DNA of 13,489 nt. Source: an uncultured Acidobacteriota bacterium (GTDB lineage: Bacteria > Acidobacteriota > JAAYUB01). The notes beneath the pieces were generated by a model. The model was not told the DNA's origin. It worked only from the letters and a program-made list of their open reading frames with translations, and searched no databases. Positions within the stretch are counted from its first letter, which is position 1; each line of letters starts with the position of its first letter. The stretch lies in NCBI GenBank assembly GCA_937925645.1, contig CALAMB010000166.1:1-13489 (forward strand), in the 5' to 3' direction. A program made the position numbers and the translations under genes. Shown in pieces: positions 1-6,996 of this stretch.

Positions 1-2
1 TG

Positions 3-191
3 CTCAAGCCGCAATGGGACAAGGCCAGGCAGCGCCTGGATGACCTGGAGGCCGGCTACAAGAAAGCGGAGGCCGAACTGGGCGAACTCAAGGAAGAGGC
101 GCGCCGCAAATCGGTCCCGGCCGGTGTGATCCGCAAGGCGGAGGATGAGGGCATGGCCCAGCCTCCGCCGGCCCAGCCGACCCGGAAATAA
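3..191 (+). CDS. C-terminal end of an unidentified charged, probably coiled-coil protein (5' truncated)
   Basis: An open frame enters from the left edge and ends at a TAA at 189-191, giving 62 residues of a C-terminus. The first 40 or so residues are rich in Lys, Glu, Arg and Ala with Leu at regular spacing (LDDLEAGYKKAEAELGELKE), which reads as an amphipathic helix or coiled coil. The end is a Pro/Gln-rich tail (AQPPPAQPTRK). No catalytic motif or membrane segment is visible. I do not recognise the family. It is not the kinase core of a sensor partner for the response regulator that follows 104 bp downstream, at least not in the visible part. The gap 192-295 holds no convincing promoter or terminator. 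Confidence 0.6.
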   Translation, partial: LKPQWDKARQRLDDLEAGYKKAEAELGELKEEARRKSVPAGVIRKAEDEGMAQPPPAQPTRK

Positions 192-295
192 CTCCGTCGG
201 TCCGGGCGGACGTGAATGGAGATCGGGCGGGGCTGCCGATCCGTCGGCCACGCCACATTCCCCGGCTGATCGGAATCGGCGGATGAACACGCCCC

Positions 296-1738
296 ATGAA
301 CCGAGCCGACGAACATCCTTCCCATAAGAATCGGCCGGGCGGTGACCCGCCGGCGCCCGGCGCGAGCCGGGTGCTGGTGGTCGAGGACCGCACGGCGTTG
401 CGTCAGATGCTGACGGAGTACCTGGCGGGGAAGGGGTACCAGGTGGACGCCGCCGGCAACCTCCATGACGGGCTGGCCCGGTTCCAAGGCGCCCGCTACC
501 ACATGATCATCCTCGATCTGAAGCTCCCCGACGGTTCGGGCATGGAACTCCTGCGGACGATCCGGCAGGCGGAGCCCACCCAGCCGGTCATCCTGATGAC
601 CGCGTACGGCTCCATCGAGGAGTCGGTCCAGGCCATCAAGTACGGCGCGGTGGATTTCATCCAGAAACCTCTCCAGTTGGAGCAGCTCCACGCGCTGATC
701 CAGCGCGGCATCGAATTCCGCCGGCTGGAGGACGAAGTCCTGCTGTATCGGGAAGAGTTCCGCGAGACCCGCAAGCTGCCACTCCTCATCAGTCGCAATC
801 CGGCGATGGAGGCGGTGGCGCGGCAGATCCAGCGGATGGCTGCCACTGGGGCCACCGTCCTGCTGCTGGGCGAGAGCGGGACCGGCAAGGAGCTGTTCGC
901 CCGGACCATCCACCTGCTGTCACCGCAGGCGACGGGACCGTTCGTGGAAGTCAACTGCGCCGCCATCCCCGAGACGCTCATCGAGAACGAGCTGTTCGGC
1001 CACGTCCGGGGAGCATACACCGGCGCCGAGTCGGCGATGAAGGGAAAATTCGAGCTGGCCGGCGGCGGCACGCTCTTCCTGGATGAGATCGGCGACATGC
1101 CCGTGGGCATCCAGGCCAAACTGCTCAAGGCGCTCGAGGAGAAAAAAATCAGCCCCATCGGCGGCACCTTCCAGGTGGCGGTCGACGTGCGCATCGTCGT
1201 GGCCACCAACCGCGACCTGGAGGCGGAGATGGCCGAGGGGCGGTTCCGGCGGGACCTGTTCTTCCGGATCGGACAGTTCACGGTGCGGATCCCGCCGCTC
1301 CGGGAGCGACCCGAAGACATCCAGCCGCTGGCCGAGCATTTTCTGCGTGAGGCGGCCGCGCGCTTCGGGCGGCCGCAGCCCGTGCTGGGCGCGGACGCGG
1401 TGCGCGCACTCGATCGGCACGCCTGGCCCGGCAACGTCCGAGAGCTGAAAAACCTGGTGGAGCGGGCGGTCATCGTCGACGACGACGGCCGCCTGGATCC
1501 GGACGATTTGTTTCCCGGCCTCGGCCGGAGCGCGGCCGGGCCGGTCCAGGCGTCCTTCGACGGGCTGGACCGGATCGGGCTGGACGCCTGGCTGCAGCGG
1601 GAGCAGGCCGCCCTGGAGCGCGAGGCGCTGGCGCGGTTGCGGGCACGGTTCCCCGCGGACCTGCCGGGCCTGGCGGCGGCCCTGGGGTTGACCGAGGCGG
1701 AAACCGCCCGCCGGCTGAAAAAACACCGAATCTCATGA
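296..1738 (+). CDS. NtrC-family sigma-54-dependent response regulator
   Basis: A 480-residue enhancer-binding regulator that would remodel sigma-54 RNA polymerase when phosphorylated. The receiver domain spans about residues 25-140, with the acidic pair E30-D31, phospho-acceptor D74 (ILDLKLPDGSG), T102 (MTAYG) and K124 (QKPL). The AAA+ domain spans about 165-395, with Walker A GESGTGKE at 192-199, sigma-54 contact loop GAYTGA at 239-244 (the usual GAFTGA with Tyr for Phe), Walker B TLFLDEIG at 259-266, then FRRDLFFRI and HAWPGNVREL. The C-terminus ends LAAALGLTEAETARRLKKHRIS, which lines up with a Fis-type HTH but is more divergent than usual. The first 24 residues are Pro/Gly-rich and the ribosome-binding site is weak, so the true start could be later; GTG at codon 26 is too close to the domain. 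No sensor kinase gene is in view. The next gene starts 13 bp after the stop. Confidence 0.93.
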   Translation: MNRADEHPSHKNRPGGDPPAPGASRVLVVEDRTALRQMLTEYLAGKGYQVDAAGNLHDGLARFQGARYHMIILDLKLPDGSGMELLRTIRQAEPTQPVILMTAYGSIEESVQAIKYGAVDFIQKPLQLEQLHALIQRGIEFRRLEDEVLLYREEFRETRKLPLLISRNPAMEAVARQIQRMAATGATVLLLGESGTGKELFARTIHLLSPQATGPFVEVNCAAIPETLIENELFGHVRGAYTGAESAMKGKFELAGGGTLFLDEIGDMPVGIQAKLLKALEEKKISPIGGTFQVAVDVRIVVATNRDLEAEMAEGRFRRDLFFRIGQFTVRIPPLRERPEDIQPLAEHFLREAAARFGRPQPVLGADAVRALDRHAWPGNVRELKNLVERAVIVDDDGRLDPDDLFPGLGRSAAGPVQASFDGLDRIGLDAWLQREQAALEREALARLRARFPADLPGLAAALGLTEAETARRLKKHRIS

Positions 1739-1751
1739 CACGGTTCCATCC

Positions 1752-2492
1752 ATGCGCCTGAAGGAAGCCATCGCGGAACATGACTATCGGCACGAGAACC
1801 CGGTGCTTCCGTTTTTCCCCTACCTGCACGACCATCGCCGCGGACTGAACCAGTTCCTCGAACGGCTCGCCGCGGCCGGCCCGTTGACCGCCGTGGGCCT
1901 GATCTATCCGGGGCGTCCGGTCCTGGCGGACTGGCCCGTCCGGGCCGACGACTGGAGCCTGGAGCGCGAGTGGGACCTGTTCCAGTTCATCTACTTTCTG
2001 AAACACCGGCTGGCCCTGCCGGTGGTGCTGGCGATCCACTACCTCGACGTCTGCCGCTTCGGGGTGATCCCCTACGCCCAGGAAGGCCACAAGATCGGGC
2101 TGGACGCACTGCTGGTGCGAAACCCGCTGCTCGATGAGCTCGATTTCTTCTCCGCCGAACTGTCCGCCGGCGGCGTGGGGCTGGCGTTCGCGCTCGACGA
2201 AGAGCTGCCGGAGCCGGAAGGCGCGCGGCTGGCCGGGTACGCGTCGGCGTTCCTGTACTGGCCGGCGGCTGCGGCGGCGGTCCCCGCGGCGTGGGCGAGC
2301 CAGCGGACCGACCTGCGGCTGTTCCGGAAGGCGGACCCGCCGTCCGGACCGCCGCCGGCCGGCCGGGCGGCGTGGGTGCTGGAGCAGCCAACCGGGCAGG
2401 CGGCGTGGGAAACCGACTGGGCGGCGTGCGACGCCGCTGCCGCAGCCGGCCGGATCCGCGTTTGGACCGGCGGCGACGGGGGTGACGGATGA
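1752..2492 (+). CDS. Tryptophan synthase alpha-chain-like protein, probably not catalytic
   Basis: A 246-residue protein whose first 165 residues line up without large gaps with TrpA as I know it. PFFPYL (20-25) matches the N-terminal AFVPFVT strand. YPGRPVLADWP (52-62) matches VPFSDPLADGP. LPVVLAIHYLDVCRFG (89-104) matches the IPIVLMTYYNPVFRYG segment. GLDALLVRNPLLDE (116-129) matches GVDGLIVPDLPLEE. The Asp equivalent to E. coli D60 is kept (D60 here too), but the position of catalytic E49 is Gly, Tyr102 becomes His, and the Gly-rich phosphate loops of the C-terminal half are missing. That half is replaced by an Ala/Pro-rich stretch of low complexity. No trpB or other trp gene is near. It sits between the regulator and a glycosyltransferase and overlaps the latter by ATGA. 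The fold call is an inference by eye; the function is unknown. The start has no clear ribosome-binding site. Confidence 0.55.
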   Translation: MRLKEAIAEHDYRHENPVLPFFPYLHDHRRGLNQFLERLAAAGPLTAVGLIYPGRPVLADWPVRADDWSLEREWDLFQFIYFLKHRLALPVVLAIHYLDVCRFGVIPYAQEGHKIGLDALLVRNPLLDELDFFSAELSAGGVGLAFALDEELPEPEGARLAGYASAFLYWPAAAAAVPAAWASQRTDLRLFRKADPPSGPPPAGRAAWVLEQPTGQAAWETDWAACDAAAAAGRIRVWTGGDGGDG

Positions 2493-3268
2493 GGCGGGTG
2501 TCGGCGGTCGTCATCGCCTGCAACGAGGAACGGAGCCTGCCGCGGGCGCTGGCGAGCCTCGACTGGGCGGACGAGATCGTGGTCGTGGATTCCGGCAGCA
2601 CCGACGGCACCGTGGCGGCGGCCGAGGCGGCCGGCGCGCGCGTGTGCCGCCGTGACTGGACCGGCTTCGTCGACCAGAAGAACCACGCCCTGGACCAGGC
2701 GGCGTCGCCGTGGGTGTTCTCGCTGGACGCCGACGAGGAGTGCTCGCCCGAACTGATCGCGGAGCTCGGCCGCTGGCGGGCGCGCCCCGAGTCCGGCGGC
2801 GAACCCGCGGGCTACCGGCTGCCCCGGCTGGCCTGGTTCATGGGGCGGTGGATCCGCCATTCCGACTGGTACCCCGACCACCAGCTCCGTCTATTCCGCA
2901 AAACGGCGGGGCGCTGGACGCCGCGGCGGGTGCACGAGTCGGTCCGGGTGGAAGGGGCGGTGGGGACGTTCGCGGCGCCCATCCGGCACTATCCGTACGA
3001 CGATCTGGGCGACTACCTCCGCAAGATGGACGCCTACTCGCGACTGGCGGCCCGGGACCTGTGGGAGCAGGGGCGGCGGGCGTCGGCGGCCAGAGTGCTG
3101 GGCGCACCCCTGGCGGCGTTCGTCAAGAGCTACGTGCTCAAGCGGGGCTTTCTGGACGGCGGACCGGGCGTCGTCGTGGCGGGGATGTCGCTGGTGTCCA
3201 CCTTCTTCCGGTACGCCCGGCTGTACGAGATGGGTACGGGCCATGGACCGCATGCCGACGGTCAGTGA
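2489..3268 (+). CDS. Glycosyltransferase family 2, WaaE/KdtX-like (LPS core)
   Basis: A 259-residue GT-A enzyme that would transfer a sugar from a nucleotide donor, in this subfamily typically to the inner core of lipopolysaccharide on the cytoplasmic face. It opens with the family strand VSAVVIACNEERSLPRAL, then the donor-binding motif VVVDSGSTDGT (about 31-41). The metal-binding DxD is in SLDADEE (about 78-84). The acceptor-side block RLFRKTAGRWTPRRVHESV and the region DYLRKMDAYSRLAA are typical of WaaE-like enzymes. The C-terminus has a hydrophobic stretch (VVVAGMSLVSTFFRYARLY) that may contact the membrane. Its ATG shares bases with the stop of the TrpA-like gene (ATGA), and its 3' end overlaps the next glycosyltransferase by 26 bp, so the three are probably translated together. 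The subfamily is fairly sure; the sugar is not known. Confidence 0.88.
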   Translation: MRRVSAVVIACNEERSLPRALASLDWADEIVVVDSGSTDGTVAAAEAAGARVCRRDWTGFVDQKNHALDQAASPWVFSLDADEECSPELIAELGRWRARPESGGEPAGYRLPRLAWFMGRWIRHSDWYPDHQLRLFRKTAGRWTPRRVHESVRVEGAVGTFAAPIRHYPYDDLGDYLRKMDAYSRLAARDLWEQGRRASAARVLGAPLAAFVKSYVLKRGFLDGGPGVVVAGMSLVSTFFRYARLYEMGTGHGPHADGQ

Positions 3269-4373
3269 TCACCCGGTCCTGCTGGTGGACGACGAGCCGG
3301 TGTGGCGCGGTGGCCAGGAGTCGCTGTTCAGTCTGGCGGCCGCCTGGAAAGCGGCCGGACGCCCGTTTGCGCTGGCCTGTGCCGCCGGCGGCGAGCTGGA
3401 GCGCCGCGCCCGGGAGCAGGGCTGGACGGTGCGGCCTTTCCCGCCCGGCGGAGAACTGTCGCCGCGCGTCTTCCGGTGTTTCACGCGCTGGCTGGACGAG
3501 GCGGCGCCCGGCGTCATCCTGTACAACACGCCCAAGCCGGTCACGGCCGGCGTGCTGGCGGCCCGGTGGCGGCGGCGGCCGGTGCGGCACGTGGTCGCCC
3601 GGCGGGTGATGTTTCCGCTTCGGGGCCATATGCTGTCCCGGTGGAAATACGGCCAGGCGGATCATTTCATCGCCATCTCTGCGGCGGTGGCGGCGGCGCT
3701 CCGCGGTTCCGGCATCCCGCCGGAAAAGATCACCGTCGTGCCCGAGGGACTCGACGTCGCCGGCTTCGACGCGGAAGCGCCGGCGCGCGGTGAATTCCCG
3801 CCGCGCCCCGGATTCACGTTCGGCTGCCTCGCCGCCCTGACCCGGGAGAAGGGAGTGGACGTGCTCCTCGACGCGCTGGCGCGGCACCGGCGGCGGTTTC
3901 CTGACTCCTTCCTGCTGGTGGCCGGGACGGGCGCCGAGGCGGAACCCCTGAAGCGGCAGGCGCAGACGCTGGGCTTGGACGATTCCGTCCGGTTCCTCGG
4001 TTTCCGGACCGATGTCGCCGCCGTGGTCAAATGCGTCGACGCCGTGGTGCTCCCGTCACGGTCCGAGGGCTTTGGTCGCGCCGCCCTGCTGGCGATGGCG
4101 GCCGCCCGGCCGGTGGCCGCCGCCGCAACAGGCGGAATTCCCGACGTGGTGGCCGATGGTGTCACCGGCTGGCTTTGTCCGTCGGAAAATCCTGAGGCTC
4201 TGGCCGGCGTCTTGGACCGGCTCGCCGGCGATCCGGAACGGGGGCGGACCCTGGGCGCGGCCGGCCGCGCGCGGCTGCTGGAGCGGTTCACGGTGGCGCA
4301 CATGGGCGAACAGACGGCGGCTTGCCTCGACAAAATCCTTGCTACGGCGGGCGAATCCGGCGACAATCCGTAG
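3243..4373 (+). CDS. Glycosyltransferase family 4 (GT-B fold)
   Basis: A 376-residue retaining-type glycosyltransferase, probably acting in LPS or other cell-surface glycan synthesis with the GT2 gene it overlaps. The N-terminal acceptor domain carries the early motif WRGGQESLFSLAAAW. The C-terminal donor domain starts near residue 190 (FTFGCLAALTREKGVDVLLDAL), followed by LLVAGTGAE, VRFLGFRTDV and LPSRSEGFGRAALLAMA. In the usual EX7E motif the first Glu is present (E275) but the second position is Leu (L283). This is a real departure from the family rule rather than a reading error in the frame. ATG at 3243 gives a 26-bp overlap; the in-frame ATG at 3252 (MPTVSD) is an equally possible start. 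purC follows after 28 bp. Confidence 0.88.
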   Translation: MDRMPTVSDHPVLLVDDEPVWRGGQESLFSLAAAWKAAGRPFALACAAGGELERRAREQGWTVRPFPPGGELSPRVFRCFTRWLDEAAPGVILYNTPKPVTAGVLAARWRRRPVRHVVARRVMFPLRGHMLSRWKYGQADHFIAISAAVAAALRGSGIPPEKITVVPEGLDVAGFDAEAPARGEFPPRPGFTFGCLAALTREKGVDVLLDALARHRRRFPDSFLLVAGTGAEAEPLKRQAQTLGLDDSVRFLGFRTDVAAVVKCVDAVVLPSRSEGFGRAALLAMAAARPVAAAATGGIPDVVADGVTGWLCPSENPEALAGVLDRLAGDPERGRTLGAAGRARLLERFTVAHMGEQTAACLDKILATAGESGDNP

Positions 4374-4401
4374 ACGAATTTTTGCACGAGGTGGACGGAC
4401 C

Positions 4402-5313
4402 ATGGCCAACGAAACGTTTCCCACGCTGCTGCAGGTGGACCTGCCGGGCTTCGAGCGGATCGGCAGCGGCAAGGTGCGCGAGATGTTCGCGGTGGACGAC
4501 CGGCTGTTGATCGTGACGACCGACCGGATCTCCGCCTTCGACTGCGTCCTGCCGGTGGGAATTCCGTACAAGGGGATCGTCCTCAACCAGATCTCGATAT
4601 TCTGGTTCCACAAGTTCAAGGACCTGCTGCCCAACCACCTCGTGTGCGGACGGGTGACCGAGATGCCGCCTGCGCTGCAGCCGCATGCCGGACTGCTGCG
4701 GGGCCGCGCCATGCTGGTGCGGCGGGCCGAGGTGCTGCCGGTGGAGTGCATCGTCCGCGGTTATCTGGCCGGCTCCGGCTGGAACGAATACCGCATGGAC
4801 GGCACCATCGGCGGCCTGCCGCTGCCGGGCCGGTTGAACGAAAGCGACCGGCTGCCCCAGCCCATCTTCACGCCGTCGACCAAGTCCGTGTTCGGCCATG
4901 ACGAGAACATCTCCTTCGACGACATGTGCGGCATCGTCGGCGCGGAAAAGGCCGAGCGGGCGCGGGCGCTGTCGCTGGAGCTGTACCGGCAGGCCGCCGC
5001 CTACGCCGAAGGGCAGGGGATTATCATCGCCGACACCAAGTTCGAGTTCGGCGAAATCGACGGCCAGCTCGTCCTGGTGGACGAGGTGCTCACCCCCGAC
5101 TCCAGCCGGTTCTGGCCGGCCGACGGATTCAAACCGGGCCGGCCGCAGCCGTCGTTCGACAAGCAGTTCGTCCGCGACTACCTGCTGGGGCTCGACTGGG
5201 ATCGCCAGCCGCCGGCGCCGCCGCTGCCGGAGCCGGTGATCCGGAAGACCTCGGAGAAGTACCTGGAAGCCTTCCGGCGGTTGACGGGCGTGGATCTGCT
5301 GGCCAAGCGCTAA
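4402..5313 (+). CDS. purC: Phosphoribosylaminoimidazole-succinocarboxamide (SAICAR) synthase
   Basis: A 303-residue enzyme of de novo purine synthesis that joins CAIR and aspartate with ATP to give SAICAR, in the cytoplasm. Recognisable motifs in order are the nucleotide loop GSGKVREM, TTDRISAFDCVLP, the signature VECIVRGYLAGSGWNEY, IFTPSTKS, IIIADTKFEFG and VDEVLTPDSSRFWPAD. The length is that of the longer (about 300-residue) PurC type rather than the 237-residue E. coli type. The frame stays open far upstream inside the GT4 gene, but the PurC homology begins at this ATG, and GAGGTGG at 4388-4394 lies 7 bases before it. A possible weak promoter, TTGCTA-17-GACAAT at 4339-4367, overlaps the end of the GT4 gene. 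No other pur gene is in the window. Confidence 0.97.
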   Translation: MANETFPTLLQVDLPGFERIGSGKVREMFAVDDRLLIVTTDRISAFDCVLPVGIPYKGIVLNQISIFWFHKFKDLLPNHLVCGRVTEMPPALQPHAGLLRGRAMLVRRAEVLPVECIVRGYLAGSGWNEYRMDGTIGGLPLPGRLNESDRLPQPIFTPSTKSVFGHDENISFDDMCGIVGAEKAERARALSLELYRQAAAYAEGQGIIIADTKFEFGEIDGQLVLVDEVLTPDSSRFWPADGFKPGRPQPSFDKQFVRDYLLGLDWDRQPPAPPLPEPVIRKTSEKYLEAFRRLTGVDLLAKR

Positions 5314-5315
5314 AC

Positions 5316-5339
5316 CGACGCGCCGTGCCGAGGGCGTCG
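5316..5339. repeat. Short inverted repeat in the purC-cvpA gap
   Basis: CGACGC (5316-5321) and GCGTCG (5334-5339) are perfect complements around a 12-base loop, just after the purC stop. No T tract follows, so it is a poor intrinsic terminator. It may be chance in GC-rich DNA. Confidence 0.25.
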
Positions 5340-5368
5340 CCGTCCCGGCGGCGGTGAAAGGACCTGCC

Positions 5369-5947
5369 GTGAATCTCCTCGACCTGTTGTTCGTCCTCGT
5401 GCTTGTGGGCTCGGTGGTTCTGGCCATGTTCAAGGGGCTGTTCAAGGAGCTGGTCTCGATCGCGGCGCTCGTCGTCGGGGTGATCGGCGCGGGGCAGTTG
5501 TACCGGCAGGGGGCGCGATTGCTGTCGCCGTGGATGGGGGATTCGGAGCTGCGGTCCGTCCTGGGTTTCCTGGTGGTGTTTTTCGGCATCCTGCTGGCGG
5601 CCGGCCTGATCATGTTCATCGTGGACCGCATCCTGAAGTTCACCCACTTGAAATGGATCGACCGGTTGCTGGGCGGGCTGTTCGGACTGCTGCGCGGCTG
5701 GCTGGTCTGCGCGGTCATCGTGCTGGCGATGACCGCGTGCGGCTGGCAGGTGACGCGCCTGCGGGAATCCCTGCTGGCGCCGTACCTGCTCATGACCGCC
5801 CGCGCCGCGGTCCTGCTGGTGCCGGCCACGTTCCGCCGGGATTTCGAGACGACCTACCAGCAGATCTACCGCGGCTGGCTCGATGAGATGAACGGCTACC
5901 GTCCGGATGATGGCGGCGCCACGACCAATCCGCCGAAAAACGAGTGA
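5369..5947 (+). CDS. cvpA: CvpA-family inner-membrane protein
   Basis: About 192 residues with four hydrophobic segments near residues 3-21, 27-42, 62-84 and 100-118, followed by a soluble tail ending in a polar stretch (DDGGATTNPPKNE). The start VNLLDLLFVLVLVGSVVLAMFKG, the FKGLFKELVS turn and the DRLLGGLFGLLRGWLV block near the last helix are typical of CvpA, a widely conserved integral membrane protein linked to colicin V export, purine-related phenotypes and envelope stress in other bacteria. The purC neighbour fits the old cvpA-purF type of association. I prefer the GTG at 5369 because AAAGGA at 5357-5362 is 6 bases upstream; a GTG at 5354 in the same frame would add five residues and has no such site. 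Confidence 0.85.
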   Translation: MNLLDLLFVLVLVGSVVLAMFKGLFKELVSIAALVVGVIGAGQLYRQGARLLSPWMGDSELRSVLGFLVVFFGILLAAGLIMFIVDRILKFTHLKWIDRLLGGLFGLLRGWLVCAVIVLAMTACGWQVTRLRESLLAPYLLMTARAAVLLVPATFRRDFETTYQQIYRGWLDEMNGYRPDDGGATTNPPKNE

Positions 5948-5964
5948 CCGGCCGTCGAGAATAT

Positions 5965-5993
5965 TTGCTTGGCGCCGGGCGCTGTGGTATACT
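5965..5993 (+). promoter_or_regulatory. Sigma-70 promoter with extended -10, for the Fis-like gene
   Basis: TTGCTT (5965-5970), a 17-bp spacer and TATACT (5988-5993), preceded by TG at 5985-5986 (TGGTATACT), so all three elements of an extended -10 promoter are present. Transcription would start near 6000, about 36 bases before the ATG at 6036. Two copies of the palindrome GGCGCC lie at 5971-5976 and 5995-6000, on either side of the -10, and could be an operator or chance. Confidence 0.7.
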
Positions 5994-6035
5994 GGGCGCC
6001 GTTTCGCTGAATGATGCCGGCTTGGGAACAGTAGT

Positions 6036-6296
6036 ATGAAAGCAGTCAAAAACACCCTGCGCGCCGACCTCGAATCGTACGTCGGCGGGTGCGTCAAACA
6101 TGGCATCAGCTACAAGGACGCGCTCGTCCAGATGGACATGGAGTACATCATGCAGGTGCTGGCGCAGACCCGTTACAATATCTCCAAGTCGGCGGAGATG
6201 CTCGGCATCAACCGCAACACCCTGAGCAAGAAAATTGTGGAATTCAAGAAATTCGAGCGGTTCCGCAACCACCAGAAGCTTCACAACGGCCGATAA
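6036..6296 (+). CDS. Small Fis-type helix-turn-helix DNA-binding protein
   Basis: An 86-residue protein made almost only of a Fis-type HTH (HTH_8). The conserved part is YIMQVLAQTRYNISKSAEML followed by GINRNTLSKKIVEF, at about residues 37-70: a helix, then N-x-S-x-x-A-x-x-L-G-I-x-R-x-T-L-x-x-K, as in Fis and in the C-termini of NtrC-type activators. The N-terminal 35 residues (VKNTLRADLESYVGGCVKHG) could form the dimerisation helices; the length is close to Fis (98). The basic tail (EFKKFERFRNHQKLHNGR) suits DNA contact. It has no AAA+ or receiver part and has its own promoter. It may act as a nucleoid-type protein or a local regulator. The ribosome-binding site is weak (GGGAA at 6024-6028). 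Confidence 0.85.
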   Translation: MKAVKNTLRADLESYVGGCVKHGISYKDALVQMDMEYIMQVLAQTRYNISKSAEMLGINRNTLSKKIVEFKKFERFRNHQKLHNGR

Positions 6297-6384
6297 CTGG
6301 CCCGATTCCCTCTTCCCACCCGCCAACAAGGCCGCACTCGCGCGGGAAGCCGCGCGTCAGCGCCGTCCGCCGGCGCGGGTCGAG

Positions 6385-6996
6385 GTGCGGATCGCGGACT
6401 ACCGGTGCACCGTCGTCCGCGTGGTGCGGCGGGGCGGGCTCTGCCGGGTGAGCGTCCACCGCCGGCTGGCGGCCGCGCCGCCCGGCGTGTTCGCCGCCGC
6501 GGTACGGTGCGTCTGGGACCGTCTCGACGGGCGGACGCCGGATCCGGCGGATGAGCATGCCCTCGCCGATTTTATGCGGGATCATCGGACGACGGCCCCG
6601 CCGCCGGCGCCGGCCGGATCCGCGCAGGGCCGCCACGTGGATCTCGCGGCGGCGTGCCGCGCGGTCAACGCGCGGTACTTCGACGGACAGGCGCCGGTGG
6701 CCGGCGTGACGTGGACGCCGCGCCGGTCATACCGGCGGCTGGCGGACTGCCATCCCGAGGCGGGGATCATTCGGGTGAGCCGGCTGCTGGACAATCCGCG
6801 GGTGCCGCGGTACTACATCGAGTACCTGCTCTATCACGAGCTGCTCCATCTCGTTGTCCCGCCGGTGACGCGAGGCGGGCGGCGCTGCTTCCACCACCCG
6901 GCGTTCCGGCGCCTGGAGCGCCGGTTCCCGCACTACCGGGAGGCGCGGGAGTTTCAGGAGCGCGTGCTGCCGTCGCTGGCCAGGGCGGCCAGGTAG
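6385..6996 (+). CDS. SprT-like zinc metallopeptidase
   Basis: A protein of about 203 residues with a zinc-peptidase motif HELLH at residues 151-155 (YLLYHELLHLVVPP) and a following conserved block CFHHPAFRRLERRFPHY with H170/H171 as likely further zinc ligands. This arrangement is that of SprT/YgjP-like minigluzincins of unknown substrate. The middle region (AAACRAVNARYFDG, then TWTPRRSYRRLADCHPEAGIIRVSRLL) is also typical of these proteins. The start is uncertain: the frame is open upstream to a TTG at 6235, but that would overlap the HTH gene by 62 bp and the residues there look like a shadow of it. GTG at 6385 keeps the whole domain but has no good ribosome-binding site. The 3' end overlaps the dus gene tail to tail by 43 bp. 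Confidence 0.8.
   Translation: MRIADYRCTVVRVVRRGGLCRVSVHRRLAAAPPGVFAAAVRCVWDRLDGRTPDPADEHALADFMRDHRTTAPPPAPAGSAQGRHVDLAAACRAVNARYFDGQAPVAGVTWTPRRSYRRLADCHPEAGIIRVSRLLDNPRVPRYYIEYLLYHELLHLVVPPVTRGGRRCFHHPAFRRLERRFPHYREAREFQERVLPSLARAAR

Noticed and set aside
192..295. Search for a terminator or sigma-54 promoter before the response regulator
   Set aside because: Only a 4-bp GTCC-GGGC-GGAC stem without a T tract was found, and no GG-N10-GC element with good flanks.
4362..4390. AT-rich AATTTTTG between the GT4 gene and purC as a terminator
   Set aside because: No stable stem precedes the T run, so it is not an intrinsic terminator.
4342..5829. A 495-codon open frame on the - strand opposite purC and cvpA
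   Set aside because: It is the antisense shadow of two well-recognised genes; its composition (Arg, Gln, His, Pro) is what GC-rich third positions give in that frame, and no domain is visible.
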